Below the pieces are notes generated by a model that worked only from the letters and a program-made list of their open reading frames with translations, was not told the DNA's origin and did not search any database. Below are positions 24,057-36,170 of a DNA stretch of 52,310 nt, piece by piece. Both the position numbers and the translations under genes were made by a program. The stretch's first letter is position 1, and every line of letters starts with the position of its first letter. Origin of the DNA: Plantago elongata (taxonomy: Eukaryota > Streptophyta > Magnoliopsida > Lamiales > Plantaginaceae); contig JAYMSP010000430.1 in the NCBI GenBank assembly GCA_036897095.1, positions 1-52,310 of the forward strand. The letters run 5' to 3'.

Positions 24057-25481
24057 GGCTGAGTTTGGTAGGGATTATGGTTCCGTCTTGTTTCGAATTT
24101 GGAAGTGTCCACATTTAGGTATGGAAAAATCCAACCCGAACCTAGCAGCGAATGAGCTTCAAACACGTGAAAACTGTTCATAGCGTTAGTCAGCTATAAT
24201 CAAAAAATTGATGACCGCTTTAAAAGCCGGCAAAGACTTTTTGCTTGCCGAAGGTGAAGATGATGGCTACTTGCCATAATCTTTTTCTAACTTTTTTTTT
24301 CCTTCCTTTCTAATTTAATGTAATTTTATTAATTACTTTATATATAAATGTAATTTTATTAATTACTTTATATATATTACGATGACTAAATTATATAAGC
24401 TAGATATGTATAAGTATGTACTTTACTAAACTAACTATATTCTATATACTATACGTACAATATCTATATTTACTATATGAGTTAATCTATGTTATATTAA
24501 TTTACTTACTCTATCGTATATACTAAATTAAGTAATAAAATTATTATATCATATTTATACTGCTTTATGTTATAAGACTATATAATTTTATATCTTATAC
24601 TATATTAATTCTTATATATATAATGTTATATTATTCATGTACCTTATATTTTGTGTACTATTTAATCAAGTAATGTAAAGGTATATAATACAAGCAACTT
24701 AAAATATAAATATAGGTAAAATATAAATATATGTATAATATATAGTATATACTTAATTACTTAGTAGTATATTACTTATTTATATATGCATGTGTTAGTA
24801 CTAATTTATATTTTCTTTGTTTTGTTTCTCGTTTCCATTTCCCTTCTCCTTTTCTTTTATTTTGTTTTTTCATTTCTAATAACTAGTCAATTCTTTTCAT
24901 ATTCTTTCAAATAAAATATAATAATGTAATTTAAACATATATTTTTATGTTGTATTATATGTAGTAATTTAATTTATAAAATCTGAAAAAAAATGTGTAT
25001 TGGTACAAATTGTTGTTCGTAAGTATATACGTACGTATAATGTTTTTAACAACTATGAGTGCTACTATTTTATTTAATGTAATGTTAATTATTTTTATTT
25101 TTATACAATTAATTTTTTATTTTATATTATATAATTAATTAACAATATTTAAAATAATGTGAAATATGAAGTTTTAAAAGAAATATAGAAAAATAATGTA
25201 GTTTTAAAAGAAATAAAAAATGAAAAAGAAAGTTGTCAAATGATCAAACAAAAGCCCAATAATATTATGGACTAAATATAAACAAGCTCCAAATATCACC
25301 TGTTATCAAATAAAATTTGTGGTCAAATTCGGAGATGTCACGATCAATAAACAGTGAAATAATATCCATTAACCGAAAATTCCGAAATAAACACGTGAAG
25401 CAATTTTTGTTCATATTACGTCATGAATAGTGGAATAAGAACATTTTCCCCAGACCTATGGTCCGAAACAAACGAGCATTC
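24057..25481. mobile_element. possible non-autonomous Harbinger-type element, AT-rich interior
   Basis: TTA flanks both sides (24054-24056 and 25482-25484). The left end GGCTGAGTTTGGTAGGGATT and the inverse of the right end (TGCTCGTTTGTTTCGGACCA) are similar, both of the 'GTTTGG' kind found at PIF/Harbinger MITE termini, but the match is weak. The 1.4 kb interior is over 80 percent AT in places and codes for nothing. It includes a tandem duplication with core ATGTAATTTTATTAATTAC at about 24318-24375. It could instead be two unrelated MITEs and ordinary AT-rich DNA. Confidence 0.33.
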
Positions 25482-25484
25482 TTA

Positions 25485-25869
25485 TCGGGTTATAATTTAG
25501 CCATCTAAAACATTGACAACCTTTTTAGGTTTGAAGTGACTATAACTTTACTTGCTATAATTTAAGTGACTATCGTACGACAGCAATATGCAGTTTCATT
25601 TGACTTTTTAAGACTAGATACTACTCTGATTTGTAATGTAGAAGCTGTGCTTAATTGATTTGTATGTTACTCATCAGAAAGTGGTTGTTTATAAGGTACT
25701 GAATTGGAAATTAACATTGAGATTTCAGTTGTAGCATTTAGTAACAATTCTGTTAAGGCCATATATTACTGGGACTAATTCATAATATATAAGATAGTGG
25801 TTGTTTTAAAGATACATAGTAGGAACCACAAAATAGCTGAATCACTAATAAAGCTTGGATTTTGTAGCT
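25485..25869. other. intergenic flank of the SCPL pseudogene
   Basis: Nothing recognisable; probably the former 3' flank of the degenerate carboxypeptidase copy. Confidence 0.5.
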
Positions 25870-28800
25870 GCTGCATGTTCATTTATAGACGGATTTCTCC
25901 TTGCATCCATCTCATTAGCATATCTAGTGAGATTTCCGGTCGATCCAGAGGAACGAAGTGACCTGCCTCATGTACTGCGACGAAAGTGAGTGGACCGTGG
26001 CTTTTCTGCATCCAGCAGATTTCGTTTTCTTCTCATTTACCATATTTTCATATGGAGCTGCTAGGTAATCTTTTTTACCTTACCATTCCAGAGCTTCTAC
26101 CCATCGCGAGCTTCCTGAAGAAGAGATCTGTTAGGCTACTAAAAGAGGATAGGAAAAGAGTAGTCGTCGGAATCCCCAGCGTATATCAGTATCTTAAGTT
26201 TATCTTGTAATAGAGCAGGGATACCTACTGCAGAATTTCTAATCCGGTCTCCTGCCATTGCATAAGCAACCTTGGTACTACATGAAACAAACTATATGTT
26301 TCCAACACCCAATTCTGTTTTAACTGACACTTGGTTGAGGAACTTTGCTGCGTTTGAGAAGTCATAGCACGAATCTACACATTTTCTCTTGTTGTCGTAG
26401 TACTGGAGAAGAAAGATAATGTGTGTTGTTAATTCTTTGCAAGTATTGTTGAGGTCAAGGTGAATATAATTGTCTGCTTACATTTGGTATTCCTCGTGAT
26501 TGTCCCGAGTAGGAAATTCCGCAATCATTTCGCAGTTACTATCCACCGAAGGGCAGACTAGGGAGCTACCATTGCCTACCATGAATTAATCTATCTGGTT
26601 AGGCAAATAAAATGAAATGGCAGGCCAATTTACTGATATATCTCAGTTCAGCTGTTAGGAAGTTCATAAATTGTGGTGTCATAAGAAACTGTAGTTAAGT
26701 GATGACATTCTTTTAAGTCGGCTACACATTTTGCAGCTCTGGTGGCTTATCCTGAGTCAAATTGGTAATCTTTAATATAGTCCGAGCCCTGAGCAAAATC
26801 CATTTCAGATTTGTACTGGATTTCAGGATTTATCCACCCGTTCCCAATAGCCACTCCCTGATTTTTAAGACATGAGTTAAAATTTTCATGGTCACAGGAT
26901 TGCACGCGTAGATAAAACCTGAAAGATACATACTTTTAGGTATATTGGAATCTCAGTTTTGTTTTTGTTCTTCTGCTGAATCAGTGCTGCAAAAACAGGA
27001 ATGGAGTGGGCAGCATATGATTCACATGTGATGTAAAAGTCGTTCTTTGCATACTGAGGAAGCTCCGCAAAAAATGCCTGTAATTTGAATGATTGTAATG
27101 TCTGATAAGACCACCTTTATAAAATGGAGTTTTAGTTATAGAAATAGACCTGCAGGAAGTTATATAAGTCAAGATTGGCTTCCTCGGAAGTGCTGTGTAT
27201 GTCCTCACTGCTATTAGAATAACTGAAGCCGATCCCTGTCTGGTCGACATATATAAGGTTCGCTACCTGCAACACCATTTTACCCATCAGACCTCTTGCA
27301 GACCTATTATCACAACTTTCTGCTAAAATGTTATATTGTTGGATAGACTTATGTGCACTTATATCATCATGAATCTCACATCAAATTGTAGATTCCTTAT
27401 CTCATAAGGTTTTTCGAAGTACTGTATAAGACTAGTCACATTCATACTGATGATAAAAATTGACATGCTAGTTTGGAGTACTTAGTCCTACCGTATCCCA
27501 GCCGAACTCATTCCAGGTGAGTGACAAGTTGTTTGACAAGTGAAAAGGACCATTTTCGTAGAACATTGCCAGTGAGCCACTGCATCCTGGTACTCCAGTC
27601 TCCAGCTAGCGATATCACAACAGGTAAGTCGCTACTCTTGTTCCTCGATTCAAAGAAATAATAAAACATCCTGCAAAGATGAAACCATTATTTTCAGTCA
27701 ATACATACAAATCCATTCATGAAACTGATATGGTTCGATTTGAATAGGGTCAGTTTTAAAAATACCTGGCGCCTTTGGTGTTTGGTGTTGGTTGGTGGCA
27801 GTGTATCGAAATGGGCAGAGTGTAGATTAGACTGCTGAGTAAAGGCTGGGCCTTATTCTTTAAGATAATATTTACTCCGCTTTGGTACTGACGGTTTACT
27901 TAGCAAATAGTATCCCAAGATAGAACAACAATAATTGAGTTAGTGTTTAAGCACTCGAACAGTAACTATTCGAACTACTACAATAAATGTTTATTCAGGC
28001 TATAGAGAGAAAGAGAGAAGGAAAAAAGAATTGAATTTTTGTGTTTTAATTCGATTCTGGAGGGTCCTATTTATAATTAAGAAGAGTTGCAATATGAACA
28101 AGTTTGGTCTTTTGCGAACAGGTCCCTGCAGACACGAAAATTCGAATAAATACAACTTTTCGAGTTTTTCTGTTCAGACACATCCTTTGAACGGAGGATC
28201 AAATCCGTTCAGCGAACGAATATTCATCCAAGCCCAATCGACTTGGACCTTTTCTCTTTCAGATTTGTTTGGGCCTGACCAAACGAAATATGTTTCTGGC
28301 CCAAAAAATATTATACTTACCCCTAGATCGCAACCCGCGAACCTCGGAACCGAGAACTACGGACCGGCTCCTGGCGGAGCTAGGCGGGTGCGTGTGAAGG
28401 CATCTAGGTCCTCCCTCCTTCAAAAGCATGGGTGTCCAGGCCCAAACCTTTAGCTCAATCCAATAACCAATAAGCTCTTTCTTCCTCAATTTTAGCAACG
28501 TGGGATTTTCATATTCCAACTCTTGACATTTCATATTCAATGCATCAACCAATACAATCTGAGCTTTAAGAACTATTTCACCTTTCAATATAAATTTTAG
28601 TTATTCTTTCTCTGTATTCTACTATCATAGTAGATTATTCACAATTAAGAAAACTTTATTTTTAAATGTGTGGGTCTATTTGGTTGAGGTGCAAAGTAAT
28701 AGACCAGCCTCGTTGTTTAGCTAAAATTCTTACATTTGAAAGTCTATAGTAACCAGCATGGTGACCCCAGTCCTGGACAGTACCGTTGGAACCAGGGTCT

Positions 28801-29060
28801 AAGGTACCCACTGCATTGGGGAATTGAAACGGCTTTTCAACAAGTACTCTTGGTTCGGTTTCGGCAGGGTCGTGTAGTACGATGTTGGCCTCAAGTATAG
28901 GGAACAAACTGAGTTCTCCCTGCAATCGTTCGACCTGCCGTGTGGCCGAACTAGAATGTATATTTGAAGATGGTAAGTGGTCAAGGATTCTTGCTTTGGC
29001 AGAAAATACTGAGAAGTTGAAAAGAGAAAGAAGAAAGAATGAGAACGTAGGCATCTTCAT
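25870..29060 (-). pseudogene. serine carboxypeptidase-like pseudogene (SCPL48/49 type)
   Basis: A diverged copy of the two intact SCPL genes downstream, in the same exon order. Exon 1 starts at 29060 (MKMPTFSFFLLSLF, a signal peptide) and reaches the conserved VQDWGHHAGYYRL. It is then interrupted by a solo LTR (27786-28734), after which its last bases (to 27766) and the donor site follow. Exon 2 (about 27672-27500) carries an indel in the region coding the oxyanion motif WLTGGPGC. Exon 3 (about 27257-27132) lacks the Pro of [11 protein letters not shown]. In exon 4 (about 27078-26946) the nucleophile motif GESYAGHY has become CESYAAHS. Exon 5 (about 26870), exon 7 (26405-26265) and exon 8 (26127-25870) are recognisable but out of frame. 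A TATA box remains at 29107-29114. The several independent lesions show it cannot make a carboxypeptidase. Confidence 0.88.
27786..28734 (-). mobile_element. solo LTR of an LTR retrotransposon, inserted in SCPL pseudogene exon 1
   Basis: The 949 bp insert begins TGTTGG and ends TTACA, with the TG...CA termini of an LTR. It is flanked by TTTGG (27781-27785) and TTTGA (28735-28739), a five-base target duplication now differing at one position. Removing it makes the exon collinear with the intact paralogue. On the minus strand it has a TATA-like TATAAATAGG, a pyrimidine-rich leader and an AATAAA-type signal, the order expected of U3, R and U5. No internal region or second LTR is present, so it is the remnant of an LTR-LTR recombination. 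Superfamily cannot be assigned without internal sequence; Ty1/copia is plausible. Old rather than very recent, judging from the changed target duplication. Confidence 0.82.
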
Positions 29061-29106
29061 CGTTCTTGGCAGAGTTTTAGGAGCTTAATCAGATGATCTC
29101 TTTAAT

Positions 29107-29114
29107 TTATATAT
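29107..29114 (-). promoter_or_regulatory. relic TATA box of the SCPL pseudogene
   Basis: TATATATAAA on the minus strand, about 50 bases upstream of the pseudogene ATG. It corresponds in position to the TATA boxes of the two intact paralogues (near 34684 and 39290). Confidence 0.5.
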
Positions 29115-30077
29115 AGGAAAAGGACAAGTTAGTATCAATCATGTATTATGATTCTGTCACATGCATTAGGAAAAGTAAAATGTATTAGATGATAATTTTA
29201 TTAATTCTTCAAAACTTATTGTTTTAATCTTTTAATTCTAAAATAAATATTTCCGGTCGTCTATTTTGACTCACTTATAATTTCTTTGTAAGTACATCAT
29301 AAATGACTTATTATGCATTGTACCTTTGTGACAAAAACTCGTGTTAGTATGCAATACGTACCAGATTGTTTATAAGTACATCCTACATGATATATCAGGA
29401 GGCGGCTTTATACTAAATTTATGTTACAATTACAATACTCATCATTTACCGATTGACAACTGCCTAATCACCATTTTAATTGTTCTGAGAAATAAGTTAT
29501 CCATTTTAATAAATCAAATTCGTAAACTTTTATGCACGAAATGTCTAATTTTATCACTCGACTTCAGATGCTTTGACCCTATTCCATTCTTGCTATTTTC
29601 TCTATGTATGTCCTCTAGTACAAGTACTACTTCCATGTAAGCTACTTATTTTTTTCAATTTTCATGCTAACGCGAATGTTTTTATAGTAGAATATGTTTT
29701 TCATCTGTATACATTTTTTATAGTCGAGGAATAGGCAAATAACATTAGTGGTACATTTATAATTGATAAAAGTTTAATGATTTAATTGAAAGTGTCCTGA
29801 ACGTTAGTACTAGCTTTTTCACTTTTTTATTTTAATGTTTGAATTAAAACTCCAGTTGAATATTTTTGTAATTGAATTTCAAACAATTCAACCGGAATTC
29901 TATCTCGAATGGTCATTTAAAACCAGAATTCTATCATCACTGGCATTATAAAACAGTAGAGAGCCAACAGTGAAAATTCTCAGAATCAAAGACTGGCATT
30001 ATAAAACAGTAGAGAGCCAACAGTGAAAATTCTCAGAATCAATCAAGAGAGAAGAGAAAAGCCTCAATTGAATTCTC
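29115..30077. other. divergent promoter interval
   Basis: This lies between the 5' ends of the SCPL pseudogene (-) and the OB-fold gene (+). No coding sequence seen. The last 140 bases hold a tandem duplication (29939-30042) with a TATA-like box in each unit. Confidence 0.6.
29939..30042 (+). repeat. perfect tandem duplication in the OB-fold gene promoter
   Basis: A 53 bp unit beginning ACTGGCATTATAAAACAGTA occurs at 29939-29991 and again from 29992. The two copies are identical over 51 bases. Each contains ATTATAAAAC, a TATA-like box; the second lies about 80 bases upstream of the start codon. The lack of any mismatch points to a recent event. Confidence 0.9.
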
Positions 30078-31246
30078 ATGGAAATCGATAACCCAAGAAC
30101 GATTACTTGTACCTTGATTGCCATTGATCACGCCGATCTTTATTACAGAGTTTGTTCTGTCTGTGAGAAGACTCTTCCTCACGAATCCACAAATGAATGC
30201 CGATACTGCAACCGCAACACTTCCAACAACCCTACTTCAAATGGTTCTAAGCGCGTATTTCGTGTTCTTGTAAGTACCCTTTTCCTTAAACATTAATTCT
30301 AAGTAGGAAAGGTTCAATCTTTTTTCCTTGATTATACATATAATAGTAGTAGGGTGTTTAGTCTGCCCAAGTTCTTGATTTCAGTGTCCGAGGAGAAAAG
30401 GTTGAATTTTTTGGGGCTATTGTGATAAATTCTTTGGTGCTCTAGTTTTAGTTTCTTTTTGAGACTTTGTGTTAAGGTATAAACTCGAAAGTATGGATTA
30501 TTGATCTATACTTGTTTAGTTGAAATAAGGTGTTGATCAAATGGTTGTTTTTATATTTGCAGGTGTCGATTGCTACGGTTACCAGGGTGTTTTTGGTGAT
30601 AATGTTTGATAGGGCTGCAAGGGTGTTGTTTGGTTGCTCAGCTGATGAGTTCTTCGACTTTGCCAAAACTCGTCCTGATGCCGGTACCATGTTTTTCTGT
30701 TAACTTATTAAGTTCCTTGACGATCATACCTTAGTGTTGTAGTACATTGGTTTGTTTCTGTATAAGATAATGGTTTCATCAGTATGAGAACACCTTACAT
30801 TATGAAGTTACTGTTCTAGACGGTTATGACTTATGGTAGCTTGTGCTAACTGATACGCTACCCAACTGTGGATTTAGAAATCCAGTGAACTTGTACAAGC
30901 TGGATGTACTGTAACTTAGTGCACTTACTGTAGTCTACTAGTCTGTCAGTTTGGAGTTTGGCCTTACAAGTGTCTTCCACTATGAAATGTTAATTAAGTT
31001 GCTTTTGTGACCACTTATCCAACTCAATTCGAAAACCTTCCTAAGTTAATCATTGACTGAAATGTTATTGCAGCAATGTCAGCTGGTAGGATGCTGGAAG
31101 GAGAGATGATGACTGTGACATTGTCAAAACCAAAGAATGGTAACGCTCAACATTTGCGTGTGGTATCTGTTGTGCCTCTGGAGACTGATTTTCAGCCTGT
31201 TATTCAGACCTTGAGAGAAGTATACCAAGTAAGAGATGCATCTTAA
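30078..31246 (+). CDS. small OB-fold / zinc-ribbon protein related to the RPA1 C-terminal domain
   Basis: Three exons: 30078-30269, 30563-30683 and 31074-31246, giving 161 residues. Residues 8-24 (TITCTLIAIDHADLYYRVC) and the zinc ribbon Cys26-x2-Cys29-x11-Cys41-x2-Cys44 have the layout of the C-terminal OB fold of replication protein A large subunit, where the ribbon is inserted in the fold. After it come KRVFRVLVSIATVTRVFLVIMFDRAARVLFG and SADEFFDF, also typical. It lacks the other RPA70 domains, so it is a single-domain relative, probably nuclear and nucleic-acid binding; its specific role is unknown. The last exon can end at TAA 31244-31246 after VYQVRDAS. A consensus donor (CAA followed by gtaaga) occurs just before, so an additional downstream exon cannot be excluded. 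Confidence 0.78.
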
Positions 31247-31997
31247 TAATTTTTATCATGTTAATCCTCACTTCCTCGGTCTATGTAGCAGCAGGCATAT
31301 TCATATTTTAGATGCGGATTTTTTCAACCTTGTAATCAACTCTTTTAGTCTCATTATTGGGGTGCTTTTTATTGTATTTCATATGACAGCATCACAAGTT
31401 TTTGCATATGATACAAATGAGATAATTCTTCTGAAGTTTCATTGTAATTCTTTTTTTATAATTTATGCGGTTCAACAATCTATTATTTACTCTTAAAACA
31501 CAACTTGATCAACTTTTATTTAACCTTAGTTGACCATATACCAACAATCCATAGAAGTCGTTTTAGCTATTTGGAAGGGTATGATTTTGATAGGATGTAG
31601 GTCACGCCATCATAAGGTCTTACAGGATTTGGTAAAACTTGGTAATAGAGATAGGGGTTACCATTGAGTGACTTGCATTTTCAGGAATTTGGCACCCTCT
31701 TGGTAATATTTATTTAACTGGTTAATTTAGATAAAGTTCGAGGTTGCATTATAGGACCGTTAACTTAAGGGCAAATAGTCGAAAAATACTTGGCATGATT
31801 ACAATTACTAATTAATGTAGCTTTGCATAATTTTTATGTGATTTCGTTAAAGAGAGTATGCCATCAGGACATTAAAAACTGTAGCTTTCTATAAATATAT
31901 GGAATGCCCATCAAAGCATCCTACTGTGTAGATACAGGAACCATAATAGGGTTAGCTGGATCACCATCAATGCCTGGTTTTATGGCTGGCTTTTCTC
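31247..31997. other. convergent 3' interval
   Basis: This lies between the OB-fold gene (+) and the first intact SCPL gene (-). I see no exon with recognisable content. Both 3' UTRs must lie here. Confidence 0.5.
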
Positions 31998-34633
31998 TCA
32001 CAGTGCGCTTCCTTGCAACCACCTTTTTAGCATTTCTAGCGAATTCTTTGGTTGATCCATTGGAACCATGTGACCAGCATTATGGACTTTGAGAAAAGTG
32101 AGAGGACCATAGCTTTTCTGTAAACCAGCTTCCACACCATCCACCGTAAATGGGGTAGTTGGAGCTGCCACATAGTCCTTGCGTCCAGACCATTCCAGGG
32201 CTTCAACCCATCTCGAGTTCCCTGATCAAGTAAAAGGTCCATTAGGCTAGTTTTCCAAATTGTACTATTTATAAATTAAACTTGGATCCGTACCTAGCCA
32301 ATTGCAAATAAGATCATACTCTCCAGCATATATGAGTACTTTAATTCCATCTTGCATTAGTGAAGGGAGACCAACTGCGTAATTTGTAATCCAATCTCCT
32401 GACATTGCATCGTAAACTGTGCTACTGCACGAAACAAATTCTATATCTCCAACACCCAAAGCTGTCTTTACTGACACTTGATTGAGGAAATTTTCTGCAT
32501 TTGAGAAGTCGTAGCACAAAGGTCCGTAACATTGTTTCCGAATGTCGTAGTACTGGGACAAAGATAGAGTTGGGTGTAAGTTTAGTTGCAAATATTGTTG
32601 AGGTTAATTACATTTTTTTCCCAAAGAACTGTTAACTCACATTAATACCGTCTCTGTCGGATACTATTTGTTCAAAAATCCCTTGGCAATTGGTCTGAGC
32701 TGTAATGCAGGTTGTAGAACTGGTATTGCCTGCCATAAAAAATTCCAGTTAACCCAAACATAAACATTTTAAACTATATTAAATAATTGACTAATCAACC
32801 ATAAAGCAGGTGAGAGTGCATGAAAGCCCGCATGTCAATATGTCATGTAACTTGTGTCAAATCCCCTCTCGTGTTACGGCATGAAATCTCTATGTTTTGA
32901 GTTCTTTAAAAAAAATTAGAAAGTTGTGGTGCAATGTGGAAGTAAAGGGTATTTTCCAACACCAGGGGTTAAAGCACGTTCCATACATATTAAGATCTTA
33001 TGTGCAATATAATGAAACAGCAGATTCAGCCCAATTTGGATATAAATTATCCCAATTTTGCTGTTCAAATGTGCAGAGCAAGAAGCAGGTGTTTCTGTAC
33101 ACTGTTTTATATCTTCTTCACATGTTGCTGCCAATTCTTTGAGGTTGTCATACTCAGACTTGTCGACCAGTTTCATGTCCAACGCATAATCAGGGTATGC
33201 GTCGTACTGGATTTCAGGATCTGTCAGTCCATTCCCAATAGCTATTCCCTGATTTGTATGACCAGAATATGTTAAAACGCGAGCACAAGTAAAAGGTTGC
33301 ATATGCAGTTTAAACGTTGGAAACATACTCTAAGGTTTATTGGTATCCCGGCCTTAGCTTTGTTCTTCTGTTGAACCTGAGCAGCAAAAGCAGGAATGTA
33401 GTGCCCAGCATAGGATTCACCAATGATGTAAAAGTTGTTCTTTGCGTACTGTGGATGCTTCTCAAAAAATGCCTGGCATATTATTAATAGATCTGTTAGA
33501 TACAATCTTATGATTGATGGAAATATGAACTCGTTGGATTTAGAAATAGACCTGCAGAAAGTCATAGAAGTCAAAGCCGGCTTGCTCGGAGCTGCTGCGT
33601 ATGTCATCCTCGCTAGTAGAATAACTGAAACCGGTCCCTGTTGGCTGGTCCACATATATAAGGTTTGATTCCTGCCACATCATGTCACACGTTAGACTAC
33701 TTGAATAGCAGTTTCTGTCAATGATTTTCTGTATCTATATTCTCCCTGTCCATTCAGTGATGTTGAGTGAATAAAACAACTCTCACAACTTTATGCCAAG
33801 ACAGCAGAATATGGAAAGAGACTTCTGCGATACTGCTTATGCCACAGGTAAATAATTCAAATCCACACCATTATGTGATCATGAATCTCATACTGATCGC
33901 GGTTTCCTTGTCTGATGACGTATTTCAAAATTTTGTTAAGTACAGATTGCAGAAATACATCTTCTCTACTGATGATAAATATTGACACATGAGTGGGAAA
34001 AAAGTATTCATACCATGTCCCAACCATAGTCATTCCAGACAAGTGACAAGTCGTCTGACAAGTGAAAAGGACCATTTTCGTAGAACAAAGCCACTGAGCC
34101 ACTGCATCCAGGTCCTCCAGTTAACCATATCACAACAGGTACGTCGCTACTCTTGTTCCTCGATTCAAAGAAAAAGTAGAACATCCTGCAATGACAAAAA
34201 CCATTATTATCAGGCAGACATCAGTCATAAGTATCTATTCTCAAAATCAACGTGATTTGATTTGAACAGATTCAGTTTAATAGTACCTGGCGCCTTTGGT
34301 GTTTGGAAGCCTATAGTAACCGGCATGGTGACCAAGGTCCTGGACAGTACTGTTGGAATCAGCAACCAAGGATTTTGCTATGTTGGGAAACTGGAACTGC
34401 CTCTCGACGAGTCCTGGTTGAGTTTCCGCAGGGTCGTCTTTTACGATGTTGGCATCGAGTCCAGGGAACAAGTTGAATCCTCTGATCAATCTCTCGGCTT
34501 GTTTCGACCGCCCAGACTGTCCGGTTGAAGATGTTGTCTGGTCAAGAATTCTTGCTTTACCAGAAAAGGCTGAGAAGATGAGAAGGGAAAGGAGAAAGCA
34601 TGAAAAAGTAGGCATCTTGTTCATCATCAACAT
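31998..34633 (-). CDS. serine carboxypeptidase-like protein (SCPL48/49 type), copy A
   Basis: Eight exons on the minus strand: 34633-34287, 34185-34014, 33671-33552, 33472-33329, 33248-33101, 32729-32641, 32552-32294 and 32221-31998, giving 500 residues in frame. The start at 34633 is chosen because a TATA box lies near 34684; the in-frame ATG at 34666 would fall at or before the transcript start. A signal peptide (MPTFSCFLLSLLIFSAFSGKA) is followed by a propeptide-like segment ([13 protein letters not shown]). The mature S10 protease has WLTGGPGC, the nucleophile motif GESYAGHY with Ser233, Asp420 in [13 protein letters not shown], and His477 in [13 protein letters not shown], so the triad is complete. 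The family is vacuolar or secreted and removes C-terminal residues. The exon 5 donor is a non-GTAAG type (CAGT then gtacag), but it restores the conserved Cys. The C-terminus stops at WLQGSAL, about a dozen residues shorter than copy B. Confidence 0.93.
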
Positions 34634-34679
34634 TCTTGGCAGATTGGAATTTGGTGGCTTAATCATATGATATGCTCTA

Positions 34680-34690
34680 ATTTATAGGCA
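34680..34690 (-). promoter_or_regulatory. TATA box of SCPL copy A
   Basis: CTATAAATTAG on the minus strand, about 50 bases upstream of the chosen start codon. Its position matches the TATA boxes of the other two SCPL copies. Confidence 0.6.
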
Positions 34691-34699
34691 ATGGCAAAT

Positions 34700-36170
34700 A
34701 CGTATCAATGTCTCATTTACAATTTCCTATTTGATGTATAGTACCATTCATTCATTAAAAGAGAAGTGTGAACAAGATTGGTTCATTTTATGAACAAGAT
34801 GATTTATTTCCTTAGATTCGGAAATAATCCATGCTTTTTGAGTAATAAATTTAAATTCCTTTGCTCATTCATCGTACCTTTACTATGAATTATAACTTCC
34901 TGCTTGCATTTTTTTTCATTAAAGATACATTGAATTTGTTAATACTAAAGGCATGGATTAGAATCTAAATTTCTAAATATGTTGAGGATTCTTAAAACAC
35001 AGAGGAGTTTCGGAAAGTAAGACGTTTTGGTATTTCTCGTTCTCGATTTTAATCAGGGGTGATTTCCCCTGTCAACACACATCGCATAGAACTTAGTCTA
35101 AAACCGTATAGCAAAATCATTCTTGTAAAGGTATGCAATTTTGTTGTAATTAATATGAGAAGATCATGGACCAGTTGACTGGGTAGTGTACGGAATCAAA
35201 TTTATATAAATGTGGACAGGTCAAGAAATACCAGTGATTTTGAAATAAATGTGAGACAACTTGAATTCTGTAAGAAAATTTGATTTGTCTATTTGTACAG
35301 TCTGAATTTATAAATGAACCAAGATTTTTTCTTGAAGATTGTTGGTGATTCAATCATAATTACAGCAAATTTTCACAATCAGCTATATTTTACCAGTAAT
35401 TTATATACAAGTCCGACTATTAAATCAATCATATTCATATCTCACAATCTTTGTTATATAACTGAGTGAAAAGTAAATTTATAGAATCATTGGAATGTGT
35501 ATTACTATTCTTATAATATCAAAAATTGATTCAATTAAATGCTATGAGCTGTTTTCCCAGTTTGATAGATCAAACTATGTTTTTATATGAAACAAGCAAT
35601 TCCCAGTTTGATGGATCCGATCATGTTCCATTAAAACTTCTAATCCTGTACGAAAGTCAGACCATTAGCACATAAATCTAATGCTACTTGCTTTGAAAAG
35701 TAAAGCAGCACTGGCAACGTGATTGGTCTCCTGTTGAAAGTGACAACAAAGTCAAGTCACAAACCCGTATTAACGTAGCATTTCTAACCACAAGGCCTCG
35801 TATTCACAGTGGAATACGTTTCATAGCCTGTCATGTAGCTCGTTCGCGCTTTATGAGCTAGTCTTATTTGAGCTGTCAAGGGCTAGATTAGTCATGTAAT
35901 GTTGCTACGTTGTGAATGTTGGTTCGATTTCATCGTAGTCTGATCACAGATGTGCATTGTGTACTCGGTTCACTATTCTATAAGAAAGAGAAGAACTTAA
36001 CCAGATGCAATCATGCAACATATAGAACTCATGATTAACATTAACTTGGTGAAAGAATTACAACATTTATCAGCACTGCCTGCTTCTATTTCCAGTTTGC
36101 ATCCAGAGAATGCATTCGATTTTTGTATAAGCAGCACCGTTTGTTTATACAAGTATTTCAGCTGTAGAAA
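34700..36170. other. gene-free interval between SCPL copies A and B
   Basis: No exon or clear element. Two imperfect copies of TTCCCAGTTTGATGGATC lie near 35553 and 35600. The last part is the 3' flank of copy B. Confidence 0.55.

Noticed and set aside
28031-28588. Open frames on both strands inside the solo LTR
   Set aside because: They lie wholly in the LTR, which does not normally code for protein; they are chance frames.
34634-34666. Start codon at 34666 for SCPL copy A
   Set aside because: The TATA box at about 34684 is too close for this ATG to be in the transcript; the ATG at 34633 gives a normal signal peptide.
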